Source: JAGPUQ01 sp036961295
GTDB lineage: Bacteria > Pseudomonadota > Gammaproteobacteria > Pseudomonadales > Porticoccaceae
Assembly: GCA_036961295.1 (NCBI GenBank)
Contig: JBALVX010000001.1
Location: 1,674,001 to 1,738,000 of the forward strand
Reading direction: 5' to 3'
Length of the DNA: 64,000 bases
Below, one piece after another: positions 51,263 through 59,898 of the stretch (the first letter of the stretch is position 1; the number at the start of each line of letters is the position of its first letter). The notes beneath the pieces were generated by a model. It was not told where the DNA came from, did not search any database, and saw only the letters and a program-made list of their open reading frames with translations. A program made the position numbers and the translations under genes.

Positions 51263-52933
51263 ATGAAACAAGGTCTCCAGCTCAGGGTTGGGCAACATCT
51301 TTCAATGACGCCGCAGTTGCAGCAAGCAATAAAGCTCCTGCAATTGTCATCGCTCGACCTGCAACAAGAGATTCAACAGGTATTGTGCTCCAATCCGCTG
51401 CTGGAACTGGCCGACGAACTCGACCAGGACAATCCTCTCCAAGAGAATCCTGACCAAGATAATCCTCCTCAGGATGACCTGAACCAAAACGATGATCAGC
51501 TCACAGCTGATAGCAATGATAATGACACCGACCTTAGCGATGTGCCGGATCAGGACTCAGACCCAACAGAATCTGGCACTGAACCCTCCGCCACCGATGG
51601 CACCGAATTCACCCACGACGATGATCTGCCCGACCATCCCAGCGAACAGCTAGGCGAAGACTGGAGTGATCAAATTCCCGACGACTTGCCGGTGGACGCG
51701 CGCTGGGACGACGTTTACCAAACACCCACCTCGTCCACGTCAACCGCGAGTAGTAGTCAGGCAGACTCGGCAGATTTTGAAAGCTACCATTCGACCGCAG
51801 AAACCCTGCAGGATCATCTGCATTGGCAGCTCAATTTGACTGAAATGTCCGACATCGATCGCGGCATTGCCGATGCGCTGATCGACGCCATCGACGAAAA
51901 CGGCTTCCTCAGCCTTGCTGTTGAAGACATATGGGAGGGGCTCAAAAACCACCACAGCGCAACAAGTAACGCGCCGGACAACAACAGCGAAGACTTTATC
52001 GAACTAGACGAAGTCATGGCGGTACTGCACCGCGTGCAGCAATTCGACCCTCCCGGGGTGGGCGCGCTCGACCTAAGCGACTGCCTGTTGATCCAACTCA
52101 AACAATTGCCCGCCGACACCCCGTATATTGGGACTGCATTAATCTTAACTGAGCAACATTTACAACAAATTGCCAACCGCGAATATGCATTTTTATGTCG
52201 CAAGCTGGAACTGGACGAAACCGAATTAAGAGCCGCTATTCAACTGATCCAAACCCTGTCACCACGGCCCGGAGATCATATCCGCAGCGAGGACACCGCC
52301 TACATTGTCCCCGACGCCCGCGTGCGACGCGAACAGGGCCGCTGGCTGGTCACCTTGAACAACGACACCACCCCAAAGCTGTGCATCAACCAACAATATG
52401 CCAGCTACGTGCAACGCGGTGACAACAGCCCCGACAACCAGTTTTTGCGAGAAAACTTACAGGAAGCCCGCTGGTTTTTACGCAGCCTCGAAAGCCGCAA
52501 TGACACCTTACTGCGCGTCTCTTTATGTATTGTCGACATGCAAAAAGGTTTTCTCGAGCGCGGGCCAGAAGCGATGAAACCCATGGTGCTGGCCGACGTA
52601 GCGGAGCGACTGGAATTACACGAGTCCACCATTTCGCGAGTCACCACGCAAAAATATCTGGATACACCCCAGGGTATTTACGAACTCAAATATTTCTTTT
52701 CCAGTCACGTCAACACGGACGCCGGCGGCGAGTGCTCCTCCACCGCGATTCGCGCCATGATTAAAAAAATAATCCTGGCCGAACCAACAGAGAAACCACT
52801 CAGCGACAACAAACTCACCACACTACTGCAAGATCGTGGCATTCAGGTAGCGCGGCGCACTGTGGCAAAATACCGGGAAAGCCTGGGCATTCCACCTTCC
52901 AGTGATCGCAAACGCTATAAACGCAGTGCCTGA
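51263..52933 (+). CDS. rpoN: RNA polymerase sigma-54 factor
   Basis: Directs RNA polymerase to -24/-12 promoters with enhancer-binding ATPases. It has 556 residues. Region I is the Gln-rich LRVGQHLSMTPQLQQAIKLLQL (about 7-28). Region II is an acidic, repeat-rich linker of about 130 residues, longer than in E. coli. The core-binding domain is at about 170-360, the helix-turn-helix around HESTISRVTTQKYLDTP (about 452-468), and the RpoN box VARRTVAKYRE near residue 533. The early linker is a five-residue repeat. Confidence 0.96.
   Translation: MKQGLQLRVGQHLSMTPQLQQAIKLLQLSSLDLQQEIQQVLCSNPLLELADELDQDNPLQENPDQDNPPQDDLNQNDDQLTADSNDNDTDLSDVPDQDSDPTESGTEPSATDGTEFTHDDDLPDHPSEQLGEDWSDQIPDDLPVDARWDDVYQTPTSSTSTASSSQADSADFESYHSTAETLQDHLHWQLNLTEMSDIDRGIADALIDAIDENGFLSLAVEDIWEGLKNHHSATSNAPDNNSEDFIELDEVMAVLHRVQQFDPPGVGALDLSDCLLIQLKQLPADTPYIGTALILTEQHLQQIANREYAFLCRKLELDETELRAAIQLIQTLSPRPGDHIRSEDTAYIVPDARVRREQGRWLVTLNNDTTPKLCINQQYASYVQRGDNSPDNQFLRENLQEARWFLRSLESRNDTLLRVSLCIVDMQKGFLERGPEAMKPMVLADVAERLELHESTISRVTTQKYLDTPQGIYELKYFFSSHVNTDAGGECSSTAIRAMIKKIILAEPTEKPLSDNKLTTLLQDRGIQVARRTVAKYRESLGIPPSSDRKRYKRSA
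51425..51499 (+). repeat. In-frame tandem repeat, 5 x 15 bp, in the rpoN acidic linker
   Basis: CAGGACAATCCTCTC, CAAGAGAATCCTGAC, CAAGATAATCCTCCT, CAGGATGACCTGAAC, CAAAACGATGATCAG encode QDNPL, QENPD, QDNPP, QDDLN, QNDDQ. Confidence 0.9.
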
Positions 52934-53014
52934 CTTACAACAAACTTTGCAGCAACGGGGGATAGCTGCGAGCAAAATGGACGTAAACCAAACTTATTGC
53001 TTTACCATACCAAT

Positions 53015-53083
53015 ATATAAGTAGTCTCACTATAGTAAGCAATCTCACTACATGGGCAGCATCACTATATAAGTAGTCGCACT
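53015..53083. repeat. Tandem repeat, 4 x 17-18 bp, between rpoN and hpf
   Basis: ATATAAGTAGTCTCACT, a diverged 18-bp unit, ACATGGGCAGCATCACT and ATATAAGTAGTCGCACT. Every unit ends in TCACT or GCACT. Units one and four differ at one base, so the outer pair is closer than the inner ones. Confidence 0.9.
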
Positions 53084-53118
53084 AAACGATAGCAAGTCAA
53101 CCCAGCAAGGAGTTATCT

Positions 53119-53406
53119 ATGCAACTGAATATTAGCGGTCACCACCTCGACATTACTGATGCCATTCGCGATTACGTCACCAGTAAGATCGCACGACTTG
53201 AACGCCACAACGACCACATTACCAAGGTGTCCGTCATCCTCTCGGTGGACAAATTGATTCAAAAAGCAGAAGCTACCGTACATGCAGACGGCGCCGATTT
53301 TTTTGCCGACAGCGAACATCAGGATCTATACGCTGCCATCGATGCGCTCAGCGACAAGCTCGACCGACAGCTGATTAAACGCAAAGAAAAATTGCGCGGC
53401 CGCTAG
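53119..53406 (+). CDS. hpf: Ribosome hibernation promoting factor, short form
   Basis: Binds the 30S subunit and promotes 100S dimers with RMF. It has 95 residues, the short type without the C-terminal dimerising domain. The fold pattern starts NISGHHLDITDAIRDYVTSKIARLERH and includes VSVILSVDKLIQKAEATVHADG. AAGGAG precedes the ATG. Standard position between rpoN and ptsN. Confidence 0.95.
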   Translation: MQLNISGHHLDITDAIRDYVTSKIARLERHNDHITKVSVILSVDKLIQKAEATVHADGADFFADSEHQDLYAAIDALSDKLDRQLIKRKEKLRGR

Positions 53407-53463
53407 ACCCGCGCTTAATTTTTAAACTCAGGGCGACATCTCAACTCATATGATCAACGCAGC

Positions 53464-53916
53464 ATGAACATCACAGACTTTCTCACGCCCGAACGTACCA
53501 CGTGCAACGCCGACGCGGTCAGTAAAAAACGCGTACTCGAATTTATCGCCGATTTTATTTCCGACCAGTTCGATTTTGTCGATGCCGACCCGCTTTATCA
53601 TCACCTGCTCGAGCGGGAGCGCCTTGGCAGCACCGGTATTGGCGAAGGCGTTGCCGTGCCCCATTGCCGGCTACCCGGCTGCGCTGAAATTACTGGCGCG
53701 CTGATCAAACTCGACACTCCGGTAGATTTCGATGCCATCGACAACGCTCCCGTCGATCTTATTTTCGCTCTGGTGGTACCCGAAGAGCAGGATGAGGAAC
53801 ATCTACAAACTCTCGCCGCCATTGCCGAGTTATTACAATCCGAACAAATACGCGAGGATCTGCGCAGCTGTACTAACTCCGACGAACTCTATCAACGGGT
53901 CGTAGCGAATCGCTAG
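53464..53916 (+). CDS. ptsN: PTS-Ntr EIIA component PtsN
   Basis: Regulatory phosphocarrier that responds to the nitrogen PTS and controls potassium transport and envelope functions. It has 150 residues. The phosphorylated His is in GIGEGVAVPHCRLPG (about 58-72). LERERLGSTG and VPEEQDEEHLQTLAAIAELL match the family. It lies one base before rapZ. Confidence 0.95.
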   Translation: MNITDFLTPERTTCNADAVSKKRVLEFIADFISDQFDFVDADPLYHHLLERERLGSTGIGEGVAVPHCRLPGCAEITGALIKLDTPVDFDAIDNAPVDLIFALVVPEEQDEEHLQTLAAIAELLQSEQIREDLRSCTNSDELYQRVVANR

Positions 53917-53917
53917 T

Positions 53918-54898
53918 ATGGGGAGCCTCGACGACAAACGTTTGGTTGTCGTAAGCGGACGCTCGGGTTCGGGCAAAAGTACCGCCCTGCATGTACTGGA
54001 AGATTTAGGTTTTACCTGCATCGACAACTTACCCGCCAATATGCTCGCGAGCCTGTTTGAGCAACTCGACCAGGACAGCCTTGAGCGAACAAATAACCTT
54101 GAGACAAATAGCCCTGAGCGAAACAGCCCTGAGCCAACAAATAGCCTTGAACAAAACAGCTCCCAGGCAAGCCCTTCCGAAGAACTCACCACCCGCATTG
54201 CCGTCGGCATTGATGCCCGTAATCTAGCCGGCAACCTCGACCGCTTCCCCGCTATTTTGAATCAGCTGCGAGAATCGGGTGTGCGCTGTGATGTGATATT
54301 TCTTGATGCCAGCCCACGCACCCTGCTGCGCCGCTTTAGCGAAACTCGCCGCCGCCACCCCCTGAGTTCCGACAGCGTCGATTTAAAGCGCGCTATCGCC
54401 CTGGAAGGCAATATTCTAGAGCCTATCTCCTCCGTCGCCGACCGGCGCATCGACACCTCCAACATGACCTTGCATCAGTTGCGGGATTTGATGAGCAAGC
54501 AAATTGCTCCCAATGCCGCTGGCATGACCGCCATCATGTTTCAATCCTTTGCCTTTAAACGCGGGGTACCGGCAGATGCCGATTTTGTCTTCGACGTGCG
54601 CTGTTTACCCAACCCTCACTGGGTGCCGGAATTGCGGCACTTCACCGGCAACGACAAACCCGTGATCGAATTTATGGAATCACAAACCGAGGTGGCCGCC
54701 ATGTTCGCCGACCTCAATGGTTTTTTATCGCGCTGGATTCCCGCCTTTCTCGCCAGCAACCGCAGTTACCTCACCATTGCCATCGGCTGCACCGGCGGTC
54801 AACATCGCTCGGTATACCTGTGCAATCAATTATCCCAACAATTCCGCCACCTCGGTATTAATCTACAGGTGCAGCACCGGGAGCTAGCGGAACGTTAG
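53918..54898 (+). CDS. rapZ: RNase adapter / nucleotide-binding protein RapZ with repeat insert
   Basis: Binds GlmZ sRNA and recruits RNase E to control GlmS. Walker A is VVSGRSGSGKSTALHVLEDLGF (first part at about 8-20). The C-terminal RNA/metabolite domain has FKRGVPADADFVFDVRCLPNPHW (about 208-230) and IGCTGGQHRSVYL. It has 326 residues against about 285 in most members; the extra is a Ser/Asn/Glu-rich insert (about 54-85) made of 15- and 18-bp repeats placed after ANMLASLFEQL. The remainder looks intact. Confidence 0.94.
   Translation: MGSLDDKRLVVVSGRSGSGKSTALHVLEDLGFTCIDNLPANMLASLFEQLDQDSLERTNNLETNSPERNSPEPTNSLEQNSSQASPSEELTTRIAVGIDARNLAGNLDRFPAILNQLRESGVRCDVIFLDASPRTLLRRFSETRRRHPLSSDSVDLKRAIALEGNILEPISSVADRRIDTSNMTLHQLRDLMSKQIAPNAAGMTAIMFQSFAFKRGVPADADFVFDVRCLPNPHWVPELRHFTGNDKPVIEFMESQTEVAAMFADLNGFLSRWIPAFLASNRSYLTIAIGCTGGQHRSVYLCNQLSQQFRHLGINLQVQHRELAER
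54077..54157 (+). repeat. In-frame tandem repeat, 5 x 15/18 bp, inside rapZ
   Basis: Units of 18, 15, 15, 18 and 15 bp encode SLERTN, NLETN, SPERN, SPEPTN and SLEQN. All lengths are multiples of three. Confidence 0.92.
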
Positions 54899-54967
54899 AC
54901 GCAGCAAGCCCACCGCAGTATCGAAGTCAACTTGACAGACCCCCACCTCTCGGGCTTTTATAGCCCA

Positions 54968-55285
54968 ATGATTCAAAAAGAACTGAAAATAATCAATAAG
55001 TTGGGCCTACATGCCCGGGCAGCGGCGAAACTTGCCAGCACCGCTAATCACTTTGCCTGCCGCATTCACACCGGTATCTGCACCGACGCTAATACCGACA
55101 CTAAGCCCAGCAAGAATTCTGGCAAAGCCGACAAATTGGTCGACGCCAAAAGCGTGATGGCGCTGATGTTGCTCGCAGCCAGCCAGGGCACCGTGCTGAA
55201 CTTTGAGTTCGATGGTGAGGACGAGCAGCAAGCGGACGAAGGTGTTAGCGCGTTAATTGCCGCACGTTTTGACGAAGCTGAGTAA
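54968..55285 (+). CDS. ptsO: Nitrogen PTS phosphocarrier NPr
   Basis: HPr-like protein relaying phosphate from PtsP to PtsN. The start at 54968 gives MIQKELKIINKLGLHARAA with the active His; the TTG-led longer form is not needed. About 105 residues, some 12-15 more than usual. The extra is in the loop after the first helix (THTGICTDANTDTKPS-like region, about 33-50), where a 12-bp duplication (TDAN/TDTK) is visible. The end of the HPr fold, KSVMALMLLAASQGT, is intact. Confidence 0.92.
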   Translation: MIQKELKIINKLGLHARAAAKLASTANHFACRIHTGICTDANTDTKPSKNSGKADKLVDAKSVMALMLLAASQGTVLNFEFDGEDEQQADEGVSALIAARFDEAE

Positions 55286-55370
55286 AGGACTACCTTAAGC
55301 GCCTATTATTTCCGCCTCCGCACCCGTAAAATAAGCTGGTTTTAACCTTCCCCATTCGGAGCTGTTGCAG

Positions 55371-56729
55371 ATGCCGGCAAACACGGAACATGCCGATCAG
55401 TTGTCCCTGCTGACGCAGTTCGACGGGGTCATCGATTTTTCCAGCGTCAACCAGCTGCGCCACATTCTCAACAACCTGGCACCGGCAGAAATCGCCCACC
55501 ACATCGAGTCGGCCCCTCCCAAGGTACGGCGCATTGTTTGGGAATTGGTCGATACCGAACTCGAAGGTGCCGTACTTGGCGAACTGAGTGAGGACCTGCA
55601 ACAAGAATTTCTACAGGGCATGAACAGCGCCGAAATGGCCGCCGCTGTAGAAGGCATGGATGCCGATGATGTCGCCGACATCCTCCAGCAGTTACCCAAC
55701 CGGGTTATTCCCGAAGTCCTGCGGGCGATGGACGAACAAAACCGCCAGCGCATCGAAAACGTTCTCACCCATGCCGAGGACAGCGCCGGTGGCATGATGA
55801 ACACCGACACCATCACAGTGCGGCCCGATCTCACCCTCGACGTCGTGCTGCGCTTTTTGCGCCGACACGAAGAACTTCCGAAAACCACCGACAGCATCTT
55901 TGTGGTCAACCGCTCCGATACCTTCCTCGGCATTTTGCCGATCAGTAAACTGCTAACCTCCAGTCCGAATATCACCGTGCGGGAAATCATGGTCACCGAG
56001 ATCGAGGCCATTCCAGTCGATATGCCGGACTCCATCGTCGCCAAACGCTTTGAACGCCACGACTGGGTCTCCGCGCCCGTGGTAGACGACAGTAATAAAC
56101 TGCTAGGCCGAATTACCATTGACGATGTGGTCGACGTGATTATCGACGATGCCGATCACTCCCTGCTCGGCCTGGCCGGCCTCAGCGACGAGGAAGAAAC
56201 CTTCACCGCCGTGCGCCGCGTCGCGCCCCGCCGCGCTATCTGGCTAGGTATCAATCTGTGTACCGCCATTTTGGCATCGGCGGTTATTAATATTTTTGAA
56301 GCGACCCTCGACCAGGTTGTCGCACTGGCGATCCTGATGCCCATCGTCGCGAGCATGGGCGGTGTCGCTGGCAGCCAAACCCTGACAGTAGTGGTACGCG
56401 GCATGGCCCTCGGCCACATTAATCGAAATAACATGCGCTGGTTGTTCGGCAAAGAATTTATCAGTGGCGCACTTAATGCCATGCTCTGGGCCCTGGTGAT
56501 TGGCGTTGTGGCATCCTACTGGTTCGACGACGTCCGCATCGGCTGGATTATCGCCATCGCCATGGTGATTAATTTACTTACCGCCGCCGTCGCCGGTGCC
56601 TTAGTACCGGTTGCGCTTAAATCCATGAAAATTGATCCTGCTTTAGCCGGGGGAGTGGTACTTACCACCATCACCGATGTCGTGGGCTTTGTGGCTTTTC
56701 TTGGCCTGGCCACATTTTTTTATCTGTAA
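55371..56729 (+). CDS. mgtE: Magnesium transporter MgtE
   Basis: Mg2+ channel gated by cytoplasmic Mg2+. About 452 residues from the ATG at 55371 (GGAG 9 bp upstream). N-domain of about 130 residues, paired CBS domains (EDSAGGMMNTDTITV at about 136 and VREIMVTEIEAIPVD at about 203), then five membrane helices from about 285 with the signature PIVASMGGVAGSQTL and GGVVLTTITDVVGF near the end, the latter holding the pore Asp. Its stop codon falls in a 21-bp repeat. Confidence 0.95.
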   Translation: MPANTEHADQLSLLTQFDGVIDFSSVNQLRHILNNLAPAEIAHHIESAPPKVRRIVWELVDTELEGAVLGELSEDLQQEFLQGMNSAEMAAAVEGMDADDVADILQQLPNRVIPEVLRAMDEQNRQRIENVLTHAEDSAGGMMNTDTITVRPDLTLDVVLRFLRRHEELPKTTDSIFVVNRSDTFLGILPISKLLTSSPNITVREIMVTEIEAIPVDMPDSIVAKRFERHDWVSAPVVDDSNKLLGRITIDDVVDVIIDDADHSLLGLAGLSDEEETFTAVRRVAPRRAIWLGINLCTAILASAVINIFEATLDQVVALAILMPIVASMGGVAGSQTLTVVVRGMALGHINRNNMRWLFGKEFISGALNAMLWALVIGVVASYWFDDVRIGWIIAIAMVINLLTAAVAGALVPVALKSMKIDPALAGGVVLTTITDVVGFVAFLGLATFFYL

Positions 56730-56781
56730 GGCTATCCATTCTATCTATAAGGCTATCCATTTTTATCTGTCAGTTTATCCA
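56718..56781. repeat. Tandem repeat, 3 x 21-22 bp, from the mgtE 3' end
   Basis: Units at 56718-56738 (contains the last codons and stop), 56739-56759 and 56760-56781, on the theme TTTTATCTGTAAGGCTATCC. Confidence 0.93.
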
Positions 56782-56850
56782 CAAGATATTGGTGGTCTGA
56801 CATTACTTAGAAAATCAACACACTAACATCTCACTAAAGAGACATTACTC

Positions 56851-57444
56851 GTGAACACCACCGAACCAAGCGATCAAGACCGTCCACTCGCCGAACGCAC
56901 CAATAAAAGCGCGCTCAAGCGCGAGGCCGCCGCGCTACGCGAGCTGGGCGAAACCCTGCTGGCGCTCAACGCCAGTCAATTGGCCGAGGTACCAGTCGCC
57001 AAAGAAATTCTCAAAGCCATGGACGAAGCCCGTGGACTCAAGCACCGGGATGCGCGTAAACGCCAACTGCAATTTATTGGCAAACTATTGCGTAAATCTA
57101 ACCTCGATGAGATTAATGCCGCCCTCGCCGAGAAAGAAAACAAAAATCAATTTTTCCGTCAAAAAATAAAACAGCTGGAAAAAACCGTACCCATCCTTAT
57201 TGCCGAAGGTGACAGCGTACTGAATCAACTACTAACCGAACACCCAGAACTCGATCGCCAACATCTGCGTCAGTTGATCCGTCAGGCACAGCGCCATCAA
57301 CAAACCGAACCCGACAATAACCAAGTACACAGCAGCGAAGTAAACATTGGCGACGAAGATGACATCGTGGAGCATCGCCCAAAAATTAAAGCCAACCCGG
57401 CACAGCGCAAACTGTTTAATTACCTGATGGAAAATTTAAATTAG
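56851..57444 (+). CDS. darP: Ribosome biogenesis factor YjgA/DarP family (DUF615)
   Basis: Associates with late 50S precursors. It has 197 residues, start GTG. KSALKREAAALRELGETLLAL (about 14-34) is diagnostic, followed by LKHRDARKRQLQFIGKLLR (about 63-81) and the helix-rich middle. LDRQHLRQLIRQAQRH follows. The C-terminal AQRKLFNYL is typical. Alone between mgtE and the enoyl-CoA hydratase. Confidence 0.93.
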   Translation: MNTTEPSDQDRPLAERTNKSALKREAAALRELGETLLALNASQLAEVPVAKEILKAMDEARGLKHRDARKRQLQFIGKLLRKSNLDEINAALAEKENKNQFFRQKIKQLEKTVPILIAEGDSVLNQLLTEHPELDRQHLRQLIRQAQRHQQTEPDNNQVHSSEVNIGDEDDIVEHRPKIKANPAQRKLFNYLMENLN

Positions 57445-57469
57445 ACTGACGTATAGAAAAACCAAAACC

Positions 57470-57532
57470 CTCTTTGGCCTAAACATGAGGCGCTTTTGAT
57501 CTAAACATAGCCCGTATTGATCTGAACATAAA
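57470..57532. repeat. Tandem repeat, 3 x 21 bp, upstream of the enoyl-CoA hydratase
   Basis: Units at 57470, 57491 and 57512 share CTTT-TGATCTAAACAT. The array ends 14 bp before the start codon. Confidence 0.88.
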
Positions 57533-57546
57533 ACACGAGGTATAAC

Positions 57547-58314
57547 ATGAGCCAATACATCGATATCAATAGCGCCGACGGTATCTGCACCGTCACCATC
57601 AATCGACCCGACAAAAAAAACGCCCTGACCCGCGATATGTACGAGGCCATGGCAGAGCTTATTGCTCAGGCCAAAGATGACGCCGATAAACGTGTCGTGG
57701 TGATTACCGGTGCCGGTAGCGATTTCTGTGCCGGTAATGATATGTCCGATTTCCTGATTCGCGACGAGGATAACTATCGCCCCAGTGCGGTGAACTTATT
57801 GCTGGAGCTAACGGACACCCATGTACCTATCGTTGCAGCCATACAGGGTCGCGCCATCGGCATCGGCACCACCCTGCTCACCCACTGCGACTTCGTCTAC
57901 GCCGAACCGGACGCCGTCTTCAGCTTACCCTTTATCAATCTAGGTGTAGTGCCCGAGGCCGCTTCTTCACAAACATTAGTATTGCAGGCGGGCTATCACA
58001 AGGCCGCCGAATTATTGATGTTGGGAGAAGCTTTTGATGCGCAAACTGCCTGCGATATAGGTTTAATATCAGCGCTCAGCAAGCCGGGAGAAGCTCACGC
58101 CATGGCCCAGGCCACCGCCGCAAAACTGGCCGCAAAACCCCGTCAGGCTCTGCGCCACACCAAAGCACTAATGCGCCGCAGCCCCGAGGGGCTACAGGAA
58201 AGGATGTTAGCGGAAATTGAAATTTTTAAAGAATGTTTGTTTAGCGACTCAGCTCGCGAAATCATGTCTGCGTTTGTAGAAAAGCGCGCACCCGACCCTA
58301 ATAAAATTGACTAA
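57547..58314 (+). CDS. Enoyl-CoA hydratase/isomerase family protein
   Basis: A crotonase-fold protein of 255 residues. The oxyanion-hole segments are GAGSDFCAGNDMSDF (about 56-70) and GRAIGIGTTLLTHCDFVYA (about 105-123). LPFINLGVVPEAASS (about 131-145) carries one Glu where hydratases have their second catalytic Glu, and the first is replaced, so isomerase or another crotonase reaction is as likely as hydration. GAGG-type ribosome site before the ATG. Confidence 0.88.
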   Translation: MSQYIDINSADGICTVTINRPDKKNALTRDMYEAMAELIAQAKDDADKRVVVITGAGSDFCAGNDMSDFLIRDEDNYRPSAVNLLLELTDTHVPIVAAIQGRAIGIGTTLLTHCDFVYAEPDAVFSLPFINLGVVPEAASSQTLVLQAGYHKAAELLMLGEAFDAQTACDIGLISALSKPGEAHAMAQATAAKLAAKPRQALRHTKALMRRSPEGLQERMLAEIEIFKECLFSDSAREIMSAFVEKRAPDPNKID

Positions 58315-58393
58315 GGTTGAGCTCAGGCGGGCTATTTTTTGAACTATTTTTCTGGGTAATTTTTAGGTAGTTCGCCAGACACGAACCTCTCGC

Positions 58394-59770
58394 TTAATTA
58401 CCCAAACGACGCATGGCGTTTTTGGTTAGATACCTCTCATACAAGTCGGGACTATTAACCTGCATTTTAAACCCGCCGGAAATTTCTTTGACCTGCTGCA
58501 GGCGCGTCATGCGATTAGTTTGAATATTATGGGCGTGCACCCGGGTCCAGGAGGCATAGGGATGCTTGCCGTCGTAAATGGTTTTATCGCCGTCAGTATA
58601 TAGCGAAGCTGCACCATCAAAAGAGCGAAACATATTACCGCGCCGGTCAAACGACACCATCGCTAATGGCAACAAGGTGCGCGCATCAAACCAGACGCGT
58701 TTTTTAGAAATCGGCGCTTTCGGAAATGCCACCGGCTCTGCATCGACGACAATCGCTTCCGGCACCAACTCCACATCCATATCCCAAAAGGTATTGCCCT
58801 CCGGGCCGCCGTGAGTAGTGTGCTCCCAGTTGTCGTGCTCGCTATTCCAACTGCGCGACACCGCAGCCAGGGCAGGCCCCCGACCCACAATAGTGTAATT
58901 TCCCCAGGTTAAAAACGGATCACCCGCTGTCCAGGCATCGGACAAATAAATCGCGGAGCCGGGGATTAGAGGCTCAAAACGCTGATTGGTTGGAAACCGG
59001 CGCACCCGCTTAAACGCTGGAATATAACCGGATAGATCCGGAAAACGACGTTGATCGTAGTGCCACACATTTAAAAACGAGGTGCCTTTAACGTCGTTTG
59101 GGCTAACAAAAAACACCGACTGGTACCGTAACTTATCTTCGTGACCCGGCCAATAAGGCTTGGGGTCGAGTGTTACTCGCCCCACCGGCGCGAGCTCCGC
59201 CCACGCCAGCTCATACTGATAATCAACTTTCCCGTTGGGACCAATATCTTCTTCCTTGATGGCGTAGAACGACGCATCGTGTCGCCCCCAACTCAAGGTC
59301 AGACCGGCAAATACTTCCAACGCGGTTTTCGGGTCGGGGAAGGGATTGCCACCAATCCAGGGCTTGCCGTCCAGGGTCACCACGTTGCCGTCGGCATCGA
59401 ACTTCGACTGTCCCTGATTGCGCAGGGTTGCCTCGTTATATTCCCAGACGCTTAATTTCATGATGTCCGTGGTGGTGTCAATCATCCGCATGCGCCGCCC
59501 CATTTGCGCAATCTGGGTGTAGCGAATGGGATCGAGTAAATTTTTTACGTGTTCGACATTGTCGGCACTAATGGTGTCTCCAGTTGAAATTTTGCCGCCG
59601 GTATAAGACTCAATGGACAGCAACTCGTCGGGATAAACCCCGTTAATTTCACCGGTGCGCGCGATGGTCGGCCACAGTGGTGCCAACACGCCAGTGCTCA
59701 ATACCCCAGCCTGCATTTGTTTGAGAAAATGCCGGCGACTGTAATCGGCGTCGTATTTTTTAAGTCTCAT
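58394..59770 (-). CDS. DUF1329 domain outer-envelope protein, Tat-type N-terminus
   Basis: A 458-residue exported protein. SRRHFLKQ at about residues 11-18, followed by a short hydrophobic stretch, looks like a twin-arginine signal. The body matches DUF1329 proteins (LolA-like fold): TQIAQMGRRMRMIDTTTD, VWHYDQRRFPDLSGYIPAFKRVRRFP (about 236-261), SDAWTAGDPFLTWGNY and KRVWFDARTLLPL. The family is frequent near hydrophobic-substrate catabolism genes; the function is unknown. Its start codon lies in a 14-bp triple repeat that makes two mini-ORFs upstream. Confidence 0.87.
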   Translation of the reverse strand: MRLKKYDADYSRRHFLKQMQAGVLSTGVLAPLWPTIARTGEINGVYPDELLSIESYTGGKISTGDTISADNVEHVKNLLDPIRYTQIAQMGRRMRMIDTTTDIMKLSVWEYNEATLRNQGQSKFDADGNVVTLDGKPWIGGNPFPDPKTALEVFAGLTLSWGRHDASFYAIKEEDIGPNGKVDYQYELAWAELAPVGRVTLDPKPYWPGHEDKLRYQSVFFVSPNDVKGTSFLNVWHYDQRRFPDLSGYIPAFKRVRRFPTNQRFEPLIPGSAIYLSDAWTAGDPFLTWGNYTIVGRGPALAAVSRSWNSEHDNWEHTTHGGPEGNTFWDMDVELVPEAIVVDAEPVAFPKAPISKKRVWFDARTLLPLAMVSFDRRGNMFRSFDGAASLYTDGDKTIYDGKHPYASWTRVHAHNIQTNRMTRLQQVKEISGGFKMQVNSPDLYERYLTKNAMRRLGN

Positions 59771-59797
59771 TTTTTAAGCCTCATCTTTGAAACCTCA
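59756..59797 (-). repeat. Tandem repeat, 3 x 14 bp, copying the start region of the DUF1329 gene
   Basis: Plus-strand units TTTTTTAAGTCTCA, TTTTTTAAGCCTCA and TCTTTGAAACCTCA. On the minus strand each begins an ATGAGR start; the unit at 59756 belongs to the gene. Confidence 0.93.
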
Positions 59798-59798
59798 T
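59767..59798 (-). other. Two nested mini-ORFs before the DUF1329 start
   Basis: ATG at 59798 reads MRFQR-stop and ATG at 59784 reads MRLKK-stop. Each TGA overlaps the next ATG, ending at the gene start MRLKKY (59770). The AGG of each copy sits 8 bp before the next ATG and can act as its ribosome-binding site. Confidence 0.6.
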
Positions 59799-59898
59799 CA
59801 TTTAATCCAACTGATTCCGTCTACTCTTAGCGCGTAATAACCGGGCTTCAACTAATCTTCCTAACCCTCTGCAGCGCTCTACATAGCAACCGAGCTTA

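Noticed and set aside
55397..56119. 240-codon minus-strand frame over mgtE
   Set aside because: Antisense shadow; Ser/Arg-rich composition typical of the opposite strand of a coding sequence.
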